In this document: positions 53,357 to 64,000 of the stretch, piece by piece | Position numbering within the stretch: position 1 is the first letter of the stretch | How the letters are laid out: each line of letters opens with the position of its first letter | Assembly (NCBI RefSeq): GCF_011090165.1 | Contig: NZ_JAADJT010000001.1 | Coordinates: forward strand, 124,001 to 188,000 | Length of the DNA stretch: 64,000 nt | DNA from: Duganella aceris | Lineage (GTDB): Bacteria; Pseudomonadota; Gammaproteobacteria; Burkholderiales; Burkholderiaceae_D | Direction of reading: 5' to 3' | Translations under genes and position numbers: made by a program | The notes under the pieces: generated by a model | The model's input: only the letters and a program-made list of their open reading frames with translations | Databases searched by the model: none | Told to the model about the DNA's origin: nothing

Positions 53357-56035
53357 ATGGAAACCCATTACCTGACCCCGCTCTTCGCCCCCCAGTCCAT
53401 CGTCGTCTTCGCCGGCAAGGCCGACCAGCCCGAGACCCAGACCAGCTTCGGCCGCGGCATCCGCGCCCAGCTGGAGCAAGGCGGCTTCGCCGGTCCCGTG
53501 ACCTTCCTCGACGTCGGCATGAGCGGCACCCTGGCCGACCTGGCCCAGACCCGCGCCGACCTGGCCGTGATCGCGCTGCCCAACGACGAGCTGGCGTTCG
53601 CGCTGGAGGTGGCCGGCCGCATCCAGTGCCGCGCCGCGCTGATCCTGTCGACCGGCGTCGAGGGTGCGCTGGCGCGCGAGCTGCACGACATCGCCCGCAA
53701 GCACGACATCCACCTGCTCGGGCCGAACTGCCTCGGCTACCAGCGGCCGCGCCTGAACATCAACGCCAGCGTCGCGGGCGAGCTGGCGCAGCCGGGCAGC
53801 CTGGCGCTGATCTCGCAATCGGGCGCGCTGACCTCGGCCATCCTCGACTGGGGCAGCCAGAACGCGGTCGGCTTCTCGACCGTGGTCTCGCTGGGCGCCA
53901 ACACCGCCGTCGACCTGGCGCAGACGCTGGACTTCCTCGCCACCGATCCGGCCACGCAAAGCATCGTCATCTGCATGGAAGGCCTGACCGACGCGCGCCG
54001 CTTCCTGTCGGCGCTGCGCGGCGCCGCCAACACCAAGCCGGTGGTGGTGCTCAAGGCCGGCAACGCCGCGGCCGCGTCGCAGGCGGCGCTGACCCACTCC
54101 GGCACCATCGTCGCCAGCGACGAGGTGTTCGACGCCGCGCTGCGCCGCACCGGCGCGGTCCGCGTCAAATCGTTCGTACAGCTGTTCTCGGCCGCCAAAT
54201 GCCTGGCTTCGCGCTACCGCCCGGTCGGACCACGGCTGGCGGTGGTCACCAACGGCGGCGGCCCCGGCGTGCTGGCGGCCGACTGGATCGACGAACTCGG
54301 CCTGCAACTGGCGCGCCTCTCGGACGCCAGCGTGCAGGCGCTGGCGCCGCAACTGCCGCCGCACGCCACGCTGACCAACCTGCTCGACCTGTCCGAGGAG
54401 GCCGACGCCGACGCCTTCGTCGCGGCGGTCCAGGCCTGCGCCCGCGACGGCCAGGTGGACGGCATCCTGGTGATCTACTCGCCCAAGCTGGGCGGCGATC
54501 CGGCGGCGGTGGCGCGCGCCGTCAGCGCCCTCAACGCCGGCCTCGGCAAGCCGCTGCTGACCTGCTGGATGGGCGACAAGAAGGTCGCCGAAGCGCGCCA
54601 GATCATCAACACCGCCGGCCTGGCCACCTTCCGCACGCCGGAGGCGGCGGTCGACGGCTTCAGCAGCATCGCCTCGTTCTACCAGAACCAGCAGCTGCTG
54701 CACCAGACCCCGCCGCCGCTGTCGCAGCTGGCCGAGCCCGACCTGGACGGCGCGCGCCTGCTGATCGAAGGCGTGCTGGCCGAGCGCCGCAAGGTGCTGA
54801 CCGAGATGGAGTCGAAAGCGCTGCTGGCGGCCTTCCACATTCCGATCACCCAGACCATCCTGGCGCGCAACGCCAGCGAGGCGATGATGATCGCCAGCCA
54901 GCTCGGCTATCCGGTGGCGCTGAAGATCGATTCGCCCGACATCAGCCACAAGTCCGAGGTGCAGGGCGTGACGCTGAACCTGGCCAGCGCCGCCGCCGTG
55001 CGCGACGGCTACAACGACATGATGGCCACCGTGCGCCGGCTGCTGCCCGAGGCGCAGATCAACGGCGTGACGGTTCAGAAGATGGCCGGCAAGCGCTTCG
55101 GCCGCGAGCTGTACATCGGCGTCGTCACCGACCGCCTGTTCGGGCCGGCGATCAGCTTCGGCGCCGGCGGCACCATGATCGAACTGATCAACGACCGCGC
55201 GGTCGAACTGCCGCCGCTGAACCTGTTCCTGGCGCAGCGCCTGATCGGCCGGGTGCGCTCGGCCAACACGCTGGGCGAATGGCGCGGCGCGCCGCCGGCG
55301 CAGCGCGAGGCGGTCGAGCAGATGTTGTTGCGGGTGTCGGAGATGGTGTGCGAGCTGCCGCAGCTGCGCGAGATGGACATCAACCCGCTGATCGTCGACG
55401 AGCACGGCGCGCTGGTGGTGGACGCCCGCATCGTCATCGACGCCGCGCCGCCGTCGGCGCACCACTACGACCACATGGCGATCCTGCCCTACCCATCGAA
55501 CTACACGCAGGAATGGCCGATGCGCGGCGGCGCCCATTACACGCTGCGCCCGGTGCAACCGGACGACGCCTCGATGCTGCAGGAGCTGGTGCGCGGGCTG
55601 TCGGAGAAGTCGCGCTACTACCGTTTCGCCTCGTCGCTGCGCGAGCTGTCGGTGCAGATGCTGGCGCGCTACACGCTGATCGACTACGACCGCGAAATGG
55701 CGCTGGTGGCGGTGCGCACCGAACGCGAGCCCGGCGTCACCGGCGACTTCATCGAGACCGAGCGCATCATCGGCGTCTCGCGCTACATCGCCAATCCGGA
55801 CCGCAGCAGCTGCGAATTCTCGCTGCTGGTGGACGACCGCTTCAGCGGCCAGGGCCTGGGCACGCGCCTGATGCTGGGCATCATGGACGTGGCGCGCGAC
55901 AAGGGCCTGAGCGAAATCGACGGCTTGGTGCTGAGCAAGAACACCGGCATGCTGAAGCTGATGACCAGCCTCGGCTTCAAGATCCGTCCGTACGACGAGG
56001 ATCCGGATTTCCGCCTGTGCAGCAAGGCGCTGTAG
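53357..56035 (+). CDS. Bifunctional acyl-CoA synthetase-like / GNAT protein acetyltransferase (Pat/PatZ type)
   Basis: 892 residues, near the 886 of E. coli PatZ. Order: CoA-binding domain (about 8-130), succinyl-CoA-ligase-like flavodoxin domains (about 150-460) with SQSGALTSAILDWGS and LTHSGTIVASDEVFDAALRR, ATP-grasp domain (about 490-700) with LGYPVALKIDSPDISHKSEV, and a C-terminal GNAT domain (about 720-885) with the acetyl-CoA loop RFSGQGLGTRLM. In PatZ the first part is a regulatory pseudo-ligase and GNAT acetylates lysines, for example of acetyl-CoA synthetase. The His in LTHSG is at the position of the phosphorylatable His of true ADP-forming synthetases. Single gene; convergent with GST. 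Confidence 0.92.
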   Translation: METHYLTPLFAPQSIVVFAGKADQPETQTSFGRGIRAQLEQGGFAGPVTFLDVGMSGTLADLAQTRADLAVIALPNDELAFALEVAGRIQCRAALILSTGVEGALARELHDIARKHDIHLLGPNCLGYQRPRLNINASVAGELAQPGSLALISQSGALTSAILDWGSQNAVGFSTVVSLGANTAVDLAQTLDFLATDPATQSIVICMEGLTDARRFLSALRGAANTKPVVVLKAGNAAAASQAALTHSGTIVASDEVFDAALRRTGAVRVKSFVQLFSAAKCLASRYRPVGPRLAVVTNGGGPGVLAADWIDELGLQLARLSDASVQALAPQLPPHATLTNLLDLSEEADADAFVAAVQACARDGQVDGILVIYSPKLGGDPAAVARAVSALNAGLGKPLLTCWMGDKKVAEARQIINTAGLATFRTPEAAVDGFSSIASFYQNQQLLHQTPPPLSQLAEPDLDGARLLIEGVLAERRKVLTEMESKALLAAFHIPITQTILARNASEAMMIASQLGYPVALKIDSPDISHKSEVQGVTLNLASAAAVRDGYNDMMATVRRLLPEAQINGVTVQKMAGKRFGRELYIGVVTDRLFGPAISFGAGGTMIELINDRAVELPPLNLFLAQRLIGRVRSANTLGEWRGAPPAQREAVEQMLLRVSEMVCELPQLREMDINPLIVDEHGALVVDARIVIDAAPPSAHHYDHMAILPYPSNYTQEWPMRGGAHYTLRPVQPDDASMLQELVRGLSEKSRYYRFASSLRELSVQMLARYTLIDYDREMALVAVRTEREPGVTGDFIETERIIGVSRYIANPDRSSCEFSLLVDDRFSGQGLGTRLMLGIMDVARDKGLSEIDGLVLSKNTGMLKLMTSLGFKIRPYDEDPDFRLCSKAL

Positions 56036-56042
56036 CCGCCGC

Positions 56043-56738
56043 TTACGGAATGGTCAGCCCCTTGGCCACCGCCGGACGCGCGACGAAGGCGGCCAGCACG
56101 CGCGCCACGTTCGGGTAGTTGTTGAAGCCGACCAGCTCGCCGGCGTCGTAGAAGCCGACCAGGTTGCGCACCCACGGGAAGGTGGCGATATCGGCGATGG
56201 TGTACTGCTCGCCCATGATCCAGTCACGGCCGGTCAGGCGCTGCTCCAGCACGTTGAGCAGGCGTCTGGCCTCGGCCGCGTAGCGCTGCAGCGGACGCTT
56301 GTCCTCGTACTCCTTGCCGGCGAAGCGGTGGAAGAAGCCGACCTGGCCGAACATCGGCCCCACGCCGCCCATCTGGAACATCAGCCACTGGATGGTTTCG
56401 TAGCGCCCGGCCGCGTCGGCGGGCAGGAACTGGCCGGTCTTTTCCGCCAGGTACAGCAGGATCGCGCCGGATTCGAACAGCGCCAGCGGCTTGCCGTCCG
56501 GGCCGTCCGGATCGATGATGGCCGGGATCTTGTTGTTGGGATTGAGCGACAGGAACTGCGACGACTGCACGCCGTCCTGGTCCAGCGGGATGCGGTGCGG
56601 CTCGTAGGCCAGGCCGGTTTCCTCCAGCATGATCGAGACCTTGACGCCGTTCGGCGTCGGCATCGAATACAGCTGCAGCCGCTCGGGATGTTCGGCGGGC
56701 CATTTGTCGTTGATCTGGAAGTCGGTCAGCTTGCTCAT
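56043..56738 (-). CDS. Glutathione S-transferase (YfcG/YghU type)
   Basis: 231 residues: N-terminal thioredoxin-like domain with LYSMPTPNGVKVSIMLEETG, cis-Pro in NKIPAI and the glutathione-binding ESGAILLYLAEK, then an all-helical domain. SMPTPNG with Thr/Asn at the active position is typical of the nu-class enzymes YfcG and YghU, which reduce disulfides using two glutathione molecules. AGGAGA precedes the ATG. It lies 7 nt from the stop of the convergent acetyltransferase gene and is divergent from the S9 peptidase. Confidence 0.93.
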   Translation of the reverse strand: MSKLTDFQINDKWPAEHPERLQLYSMPTPNGVKVSIMLEETGLAYEPHRIPLDQDGVQSSQFLSLNPNNKIPAIIDPDGPDGKPLALFESGAILLYLAEKTGQFLPADAAGRYETIQWLMFQMGGVGPMFGQVGFFHRFAGKEYEDKRPLQRYAAEARRLLNVLEQRLTGRDWIMGEQYTIADIATFPWVRNLVGFYDAGELVGFNNYPNVARVLAAFVARPAVAKGLTIP

Positions 56739-56906
56739 CGGTTTCTCCTGAAAATAATGCGCATAGCGTACAGGGAATTTTCATCCTTTGCCGACGCCGC
56801 CCATACCCCGGAATCTGCAGCCTGTCGCGTGATCAACATGGCAACTCGGCGATGCTCTATCATCGCTACGCAATCTTTTCATTTCCTCCACAACGATGAG
56901 GTCCAT

Positions 56907-58919
<2,013 letters not shown>

Positions 58920-58922
58920 TTT

Positions 58923-59462
58923 TTACCACATCAAATCATCGGGGATCTGGAAGGCGGCGTATGGATCGTCCTCTTCCACCTCGGTGGTGGACTTGTTGAC
59001 CCGCACCACCAGCGAGGCGTCGCGCTCGGCGATCTTGTCTGCGATGACGCGCGGCACCAGCTCGTAGGCGCCGTTCAGGCCGACGATCACCAGGCGGCCA
59101 GCCACCAGATGCTCGCGCACCGCCGGCGTCACGTAGATGCGCTCGATCTTGGTGCCGAAGGTGAAGTTGTAGGCGATCTCGCCATGATTGCCCTTGCTCT
59201 GGCGGTTCTGCTGCACCATCTGCGCGATCTGCGCCATGATGGCTTTCTGCTGGGCGGCGGCGTCGCGCTGCGCGTTCAGTTCGCGCGCGCGTTCGGCGTT
59301 CTTGCGCTGGATTTCCTGCGCGGCCAGGCGCGCTTCGTCGACGCTCTGCGTGCCGCTGCGGCGTTCCTCTTTTTGCTGCTTGCTCTTCTGCTGGTTGGCG
59401 ACCTTGGCCTTGTTCTTTTCGATCAAGCCGGCTTTCAACAACTGTTCTTGTAATGAGACCAT
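58923..59462 (-). CDS. yaiL: DUF2058 (YaiL-like) nucleic-acid-associated protein
   Basis: 179 residues. The front MVSLQEQLLKAGLIEKNKA is the DUF2058 hallmark; a long charged helix (about 20-85, rich in Lys, Gln, Arg, Glu) follows, then a C-terminal beta domain (AYNFTFGTKIERIYVT, LVIVGLNGAYELVP). Annotated in relatives as a nucleoprotein or polynucleotide enzyme with unknown activity. The ATG at 59462 is chosen over GTG at 59471 because it gives the conserved start. It converges with the S9 peptidase (3 nt between stops). Confidence 0.9.
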   Translation of the reverse strand: MVSLQEQLLKAGLIEKNKAKVANQQKSKQQKEERRSGTQSVDEARLAAQEIQRKNAERARELNAQRDAAAQQKAIMAQIAQMVQQNRQSKGNHGEIAYNFTFGTKIERIYVTPAVREHLVAGRLVIVGLNGAYELVPRVIADKIAERDASLVVRVNKSTTEVEEDDPYAAFQIPDDLMW

Positions 59463-59528
59463 AATTACCACTCCCCACGGAAAGGCGATAGCATATCATT
59501 TGCCTACGCAACCACCTCGAAAGAACCC

Positions 59529-59987
59529 ATGAAACAATTGCTGTCCTCCTGCGCCCTCGGCCTGACCCTCACGCTGGCGTTGGCCGGCTGCGACCGCGCC
59601 AAGACGCCGGCCGCTTCCGAAACCGCCACCGCCACCGCCGCAGCAGCGGCGCCGCTGCAAAAGATCGATACCCAGGCCGGCACCGGCAAGGAAGCGGTCG
59701 CCGGCACCACCGCCGTCGTCAACTACACCGGCTGGCTGTACGAGCCGAAAGCCGAACAGCAGCACGGCGCCCAGTTCGACTCCTCGGTCGGCCGCGAGCC
59801 GTTCAGCTTCTCGCTGGGCGCCGGCCAGGTCATCAAGGGTTGGGACGATGGCGTGCAGGGCATGAAAGTCGGCGGCAAGCGCACGCTGATCGTTCCCGCC
59901 AGCATGGGCTACGGTGAAGGCGGCGCGGGTCCGATTCCGCCGAACGCCACCCTGATCTTCGACGTCGAGCTGCTCGACGTCCGCTAA
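59529..59987 (+). CDS. FKBP-type peptidyl-prolyl isomerase, lipoprotein
   Basis: 152 residues: lipoprotein signal (LALAGCDR; lipobox LAGC), Ala/Thr-rich spacer, and one FKBP domain with VNYTGWLYE, QFDSSVGREPFSFSLG, VIKGWDDGVQGMKVGGKR, MGYGEGG and LIFDVELLDV. The active-site aromatic and Asp residues are in place. It should assist proline isomerisation of envelope proteins while anchored to a membrane. Confidence 0.93.
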   Translation: MKQLLSSCALGLTLTLALAGCDRAKTPAASETATATAAAAAPLQKIDTQAGTGKEAVAGTTAVVNYTGWLYEPKAEQQHGAQFDSSVGREPFSFSLGAGQVIKGWDDGVQGMKVGGKRTLIVPASMGYGEGGAGPIPPNATLIFDVELLDVR

Positions 59988-59993
59988 GCAACG

Positions 59994-60575
59994 CTAACTC
60001 GGCCAGGCGGCCAGCGCCTGCTCGGCCACGGCTTCCAGCATCTCGCGGCTGAAGCCGGCCTTGGCCTGCACCGCCATGCCGTGCAGCACCGCCATCATGA
60101 AGGCCGCCAGCGCGGCCGGCTTGGCGGTCTGCGGCAGGTCGCCTTCGGCCTGCGCCCGTTCGAAACGCTCGCGCAGCTGCGTCTCGCCGCCGGCGCGAAA
60201 ATCGATCAGGGCTTGGCGCACCGATTCCGATTCATCGGCGCCCGCCATCGCCCCGTTTATCCCCAGACATCCCGCATGGTCGGGAAAGCGCGTGTTCAGC
60301 TCGACCGAGCTGTACAGCATGTGCCGCGCCACCTCCCGCGCCGTCGGCAGCGCCAGCGCTTCCGGGATGTGGTTCATGAAGCGTTCCTGATAGCGATTCA
60401 GCACACGCCGGAACAACGCCTTCTTGTCGCCGAACGCCGAATACAGCGCCGGCCGCTCCACGCCGGCGGCGGCGGTCAGGTCGGAATACGACGCACCCTC
60501 GTAGCCCTTGCGCCAGAACACGCACAGCGCGGCGTCGAGCACTTTTTCCTCATCATATTCGCGATGGCGTCCCAT
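59994..60575 (-). CDS. TetR-family transcriptional repressor
   Basis: 193 residues with a typical front: REYDEEKVLDAALCVFWRKG, then SYSDLTAAAGVERPALYSAF, KKALFRRVL. The C-terminal ligand domain has CLGINGAMAGADES and ends LEAVAEQALAAW. It is divergent from the SDR operon, and two matching palindromes lie between them, so it probably represses itself and that operon. The inducer is unknown. Confidence 0.93.
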   Translation of the reverse strand: MGRHREYDEEKVLDAALCVFWRKGYEGASYSDLTAAAGVERPALYSAFGDKKALFRRVLNRYQERFMNHIPEALALPTAREVARHMLYSSVELNTRFPDHAGCLGINGAMAGADESESVRQALIDFRAGGETQLRERFERAQAEGDLPQTAKPAALAAFMMAVLHGMAVQAKAGFSREMLEAVAEQALAAWPS

Positions 60576-60595
60576 CAGCTCACCTCATTTTTTAA

Positions 60596-60607
60596 TAACG
60601 ACCGTTA
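60596..60607. promoter_or_regulatory. TetR operator O1
   Basis: TAACGACCGTTA, an imperfect 12-bp palindrome just upstream of the SDR -35 hexamer and 21 nt from the TetR start codon. Confidence 0.7.
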
Positions 60608-60616
60608 CGAAAATGC

Positions 60617-60644
60617 TTGACAGCCTATTCCTAAATTATATACT
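60617..60644 (+). promoter_or_regulatory. Sigma70 promoter of the SDR operon
   Basis: Perfect TTGACA (60617-60622), 16-nt spacer, TATACT (60639-60644). It sits exactly between the two TetR sites. The reverse strand also shows TATAAT at 60641-60636, possibly the repressor's own -10. Confidence 0.75.
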
Positions 60645-60655
60645 AAGCGTTACGA

Positions 60656-60667
60656 TAACGATCGTTA
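60656..60667. promoter_or_regulatory. TetR operator O2
   Basis: TAACGATCGTTA, a perfect 12-bp palindrome at the start region of the SDR transcript; its centre is 60 bp from that of O1. Confidence 0.75.
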
Positions 60668-60689
60668 CTGAAAAATCGAAAGGATAGAG

Positions 60690-61445
<756 letters not shown>

Positions 61446-61455
61446 GGAGAACAAT

Positions 61456-62415
61456 ATGACAGCTGAATTCAACGCAAAATCCACCGCCGACGAGGTGCTT
61501 GCCGGCGTCGATCTCAAAGGCAAGCGCTTCCTGGTCACCGGCGCCGCGTCCGGCATCGGCCTGGAAACCGCGCGCGCACTGGCGGCGCGCGGTGCCGACG
61601 TGGTCGGCGCGGTGCGCGATCCGGCGAAAGCCGAGGCGGCCACGGCGCCGGTGCGCGACGCCGCGTCGCAGGCCGGCGGCAGCCTGAGCCTGATCGCGCT
61701 CGACCTGGCCTCGTTGCAAAGCGTGCGCGCCGCCGCCGAGCGCTTGCTGGCCGATGGCCGCCGCTTCGACGCCATCATCGCCAACGCCGGCGTCATGGCG
61801 ACGCCGTTCGGCCTGACGGTCGACGGCTTCGAAACCCAGTTCGCCACCAACTACCTCGGCCACTTCGCCCTGGTCAACCGCATCGAACCGCTGCTGGCCG
61901 ATGGCGGACGGCTGGTGGTGCTGTCGTCGCAGGCGCATCGCGTCGCCGATGTCGATCTGGACGATCCGAATTTCGAACACCAGGAATACGCTCCCTTCGT
62001 CGCCTACGGCCGCTCGAAGACCGCCGGCACGCTGTTCGCGGCGGAGTTCGACCGCCGCCATCGCGCGCGCGGCATCCGCGCCGTGGCGGTGATGCCGGGG
62101 AACAGCCTCACCGATTTGCCGCGCAACTTCTCGCCGCAGGAATTGCAAGGCCTGTTCGAAACCGTCGGCAAGGCGCGCGCCGAGGCAGGCCTGCCGCCGG
62201 GCGAGCTGAAATCCATCCCGCAGGCGGCCGCGACCTCGGTCTGGGCTGCGGTGGTGGCGAACAAAGATGAGATCGGCGGGCACTATCTGGAAGACTGCGC
62301 CATCGCGCCGGTCAACGACACGTCGAATCCGTTCGCCGACGGCGTCCGCCTGTACGCGCTGGACGCCGTCAGCGCCGCGCGGCTGTGGGCGAAAAGCGTC
62401 GAGTGGGTAGCGTAA
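61456..62415 (+). CDS. Short-chain dehydrogenase (retinol-dehydrogenase-like)
   Basis: 319 residues: TGAASGIG at 28-35, IANAGVMATPFG, NYLGHFALVNRI, SSQAHR and Tyr184/Lys188 in YGRSK. The longer chain and the NAGVMATP / NYLGHF motifs place it with the WWOX/retinol-dehydrogenase-like SDRs common in bacteria. AAGGAGAA sits before the ATG, 10 nt after the previous stop, so it is co-transcribed with the FabG-like gene. Substrate unknown. Confidence 0.92.
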   Translation: MTAEFNAKSTADEVLAGVDLKGKRFLVTGAASGIGLETARALAARGADVVGAVRDPAKAEAATAPVRDAASQAGGSLSLIALDLASLQSVRAAAERLLADGRRFDAIIANAGVMATPFGLTVDGFETQFATNYLGHFALVNRIEPLLADGGRLVVLSSQAHRVADVDLDDPNFEHQEYAPFVAYGRSKTAGTLFAAEFDRRHRARGIRAVAVMPGNSLTDLPRNFSPQELQGLFETVGKARAEAGLPPGELKSIPQAAATSVWAAVVANKDEIGGHYLEDCAIAPVNDTSNPFADGVRLYALDAVSAARLWAKSVEWVA

Positions 62416-62505
62416 CCCCCAGCGGCATCATCGCCACAATAGGGCACCATCGGCGGCCGCAACTGCTGGCCAACCTGGCCGCCGCGCGGCGCCCATAATA
62501 GGCGC

Positions 62506-63516
62506 CTAGGCGCCCGCCCTGGCCAGCGACGCCCGCAAGGTGACGCTGACCGGGTAGTTGCGCGTCACCGGCCGCTGCAGGTCGTAGCAGCGGTTCAGCA
62601 AATCGCTGACGCCGTTCTGCGTCATCTCGCGCCATGGCATGTGCACCGTGGTCAGGCGCGGCGCGGAGAACTCGGCGCTGGGCGTATCGTCATAGCCGAT
62701 CACCGACAGCTCGTGCGGCACGCGGATCCCCGCCTCCTGGAAATACGACAGCGCCCCGACCGCCATCTCGTCATTGGCGCAGAACATCGCGCTGGCGCGG
62801 TGGCCCGACTCCATCAACTCCTTGGCCGCCGACCAGCCGCCGGCCGGCGAGAAGTCCTTTTCCACCATCCACATGTTGTCCGTGTCGATGCCGGCCTCCT
62901 TCAGCTCGCGCATGAAGCTGGCGATCCGCACCACGTTGTCGGGCAGACTGGCCGGGCCCGCCACGACGGCGATGTCGCGGTGGCCGTGGTCGAGCAAGGC
63001 GCGCGCCGCCATCTTGCCGCCCAGCGTGTGGTCGACCGTGAAGCAATGCGCGGCGATGCTGTCGAAGCCGTGGTTGAGCACCACCATCGGCGTCGGCGCC
63101 GGCCCCAGCGCGGCGATGTCCTCCTCCAGCAGCACGTTGGTCATCAGGATCAGGCCGTCGCAGCCGCGCTCGATCAGGAACTCGGTGCCTTCGATCGCCT
63201 GCTGGCGCGCGCCGCCCAGGCCGGCGCCGAAGGCCACCACCATGTGCAGGCCGGCCGCGCGCAGCTCGGTGTCGATGATCTGCAGGATGGGCGTGTAGAA
63301 GGTGCCGCTCAGCACCGGGATATAGACGCCGATCATCCGGCTCGATCCCGACAGCAGCGAGCGCGCCGCGTGCGAGGGCCGGAAGCCCAGCTCGTCGATG
63401 GCCGCGCGCACCTTGGCCAGCGTGGCCGCCGACACCGATCCCTTGCCGCTGACCACGCGCGAGGCCGTGCCCAGTCCGACGCCCGCGAGGCGGGCCACGT
63501 CTTTAATGGTCGCCAC
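62506..63516 (-). CDS. LacI-family transcriptional regulator
   Basis: 336 residues starting at GTG 63516. The DNA-binding front is ATIKDVARLAGVGLGTASRV, with the hinge helix SHAARSLLSG; the periplasmic-binding-like sugar domain follows (MIGVYIPVLSGTFYTPIL, MFCANDEMAVGALSYFQ, VIGYDDTPSAEFSAPRLTTV). It should regulate a carbohydrate gene set in response to a sugar. Its start overlaps the end of the deacetylase gene upstream by 14 nt, so they are translated from one message. No target operon lies within the window. Confidence 0.93.
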   Translation of the reverse strand: MATIKDVARLAGVGLGTASRVVSGKGSVSAATLAKVRAAIDELGFRPSHAARSLLSGSSRMIGVYIPVLSGTFYTPILQIIDTELRAAGLHMVVAFGAGLGGARQQAIEGTEFLIERGCDGLILMTNVLLEEDIAALGPAPTPMVVLNHGFDSIAAHCFTVDHTLGGKMAARALLDHGHRDIAVVAGPASLPDNVVRIASFMRELKEAGIDTDNMWMVEKDFSPAGGWSAAKELMESGHRASAMFCANDEMAVGALSYFQEAGIRVPHELSVIGYDDTPSAEFSAPRLTTVHMPWREMTQNGVSDLLNRCYDLQRPVTRNYPVSVTLRASLARAGA

Positions 63517-64000
63517 GTTTTTGCTTTTTCACATAGGTCATGATGTTCAAGAAAGTATCCGTCCAGTAGGTTGTGCGATGTTCCGCCAGATACTTTAACA
63601 GTTCCTCGTGCGCTTGCGCGCTGGTCGTCAGGTAGTCGCCGCCGACGCCGTGGAAAGTGAAGTTGACCATCGTGCCCTTGGCCGCGCCCTGCTCCACCAG
63701 CGCGATCAGTTCCTTGCCGCTGAGCCCGACCGGCGCCAGCACCGTCACCGCGTACGGATCGAGCGCCGCCATCGAGGCCGTCACCGCGTCGCCGCCGCCG
63801 GCCTTGATGGCGACGAAGTCCGGCGCGATCGCCGCCAGGTAGCTGGCGCCGCCGGCCACGCCGCCCGCCATCACATCGCCGCACGGCACGGTATACGTGC
63901 GCTCGCGCTTGCCGTCGATGGCGTACAACATGGTGTTGGCGACCGCCACCTGGTCGCGCATCTGCGCCACGCTGGTGGTGTCGAGGTCGCGCTGCGGCTG
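63503..64000 (-). CDS. Polysaccharide deacetylase-like protein (5' partial)
   Basis: The coding frame is open to the right edge; 165 C-terminal residues are visible. The stretches YTVPCGDVMAGG, MVNFTFHGVGGDYLTTS and HEELLKYLAEHRTTYWTDTF are the end of a CE4 NodB-like carbohydrate deacetylase: the late His in FHGVGG and the Trp/Thr before the last helix. The metal-binding front is beyond the window. These enzymes remove acetyl groups from glycans. Its tail overlaps the LacI gene by 14 nt, so the regulator may control this gene's operon. Confidence 0.8.
   Translation of the reverse strand, partial: QPQRDLDTTSVAQMRDQVAVANTMLYAIDGKRERTYTVPCGDVMAGGVAGGASYLAAIAPDFVAIKAGGGDAVTASMAALDPYAVTVLAPVGLSGKELIALVEQGAAKGTMVNFTFHGVGGDYLTTSAQAHEELLKYLAEHRTTYWTDTFLNIMTYVKKQKRGDH

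Noticed and set aside
52721-55558. Long minus-strand open frame antisense to the acetyltransferase gene
   Set aside because: Shadow frame; Arg/Gln/Val-rich product with no domain.
62501-62514. 14-bp palindrome GGCGCCTAGGCGCC covering the LacI stop codon
   Set aside because: GC-rich self-complementary sequences are expected here by chance, and the position inside the gene end is unsuited to an operator.

Overview
The window is 64 kb of GC-rich, densely coded chromosomal DNA from a betaproteobacterium, most likely of the family Oxalobacteraceae (Duganella / Massilia / Pseudoduganella group). The pointers are the trxA-rho-rpmE2 order, a PEP-CTERM surface protein, a Pat/PatZ-type acyl-CoA-synthetase/acetyltransferase, orphan periplasmic binding proteins without permeases, and an unusually large set of exported peptidases. 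The genus is an inference from gene content; no rRNA lies in the window.

Layout. 1-3.9 kb: a hybrid sensor kinase (its start lies off the left edge) and a lone receiver protein. 4.1-6.3 kb: housekeeping block trxA, rho, rpmE2 with two clear terminators and an rpmE2 promoter set into the rho terminator. 6.3-11.7 kb: ArnT/PMT-like membrane glycosyltransferase, an orphan binding protein, a small exported protein and a divergent FtsH-like AAA protease, followed by tRNA-Leu(CAA). 11.9-18.8 kb: methyltransferase, two CAP-domain secreted proteins around a TPR protein, an M28 peptidase and a Nei/Fpg DNA glycosylase. 18.8-23.4 kb: GntP permease and a three-gene Gtr-like glycosylation set (GT2, GtrA, GT-C). 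23.5-26.3 kb: three uncharacterised genes, two of them exported. 26.3-35.4 kb: minus-strand run with a PEP-CTERM protein plus subtilase pair, an M1 aminopeptidase and an S9 peptidase. 35.5-40.4 kb: orphan binding protein, small lipoprotein, a TetR/SDR pair with a duplicated operator, a hemerythrin-like protein and an MFS transporter. 40.5-45.7 kb: S9 peptidase plus GH13 enzyme, then a convergent M20 peptidase, separated by a perfect 44-bp inverted repeat.

45.8-52.4 kb is the most accessory-looking part. tRNA-Phe(GAA) is followed by a visibly less GC-rich two-gene unit: a secreted GH25 muramidase, overlapping by 4 nt a secreted protein that fuses a caspase-like (C14) domain to a second, degenerate GH25 domain. 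After a DUF885 peptidase come a CcdB-like toxin, its antitoxin (an AbrB-like N-terminus joined to a CcdA-like C-terminus) and a frameshifted DJ-1/PfpI gene. 52.4-64 kb returns to core-like content: binding protein, Pat-type acetyltransferase, GST, S9 peptidase, DUF2058 protein, FKBP lipoprotein, a TetR/SDR/SDR unit with two operators 60 bp apart, a LacI regulator and the end of a polysaccharide deacetylase gene.

Taken together the genes suggest a free-living scavenger that degrades protein and peptide outside the cytoplasm (S8, M1, M20, M28, three S9, DUF885), decorates its surface (GT-C, Gtr-like, PEP-CTERM) and carries a small accessory patch. The best candidate for an undescribed system is the GH25 / caspase-GH25 pair; next are the chimeric antitoxin and the FtsH-like protease.
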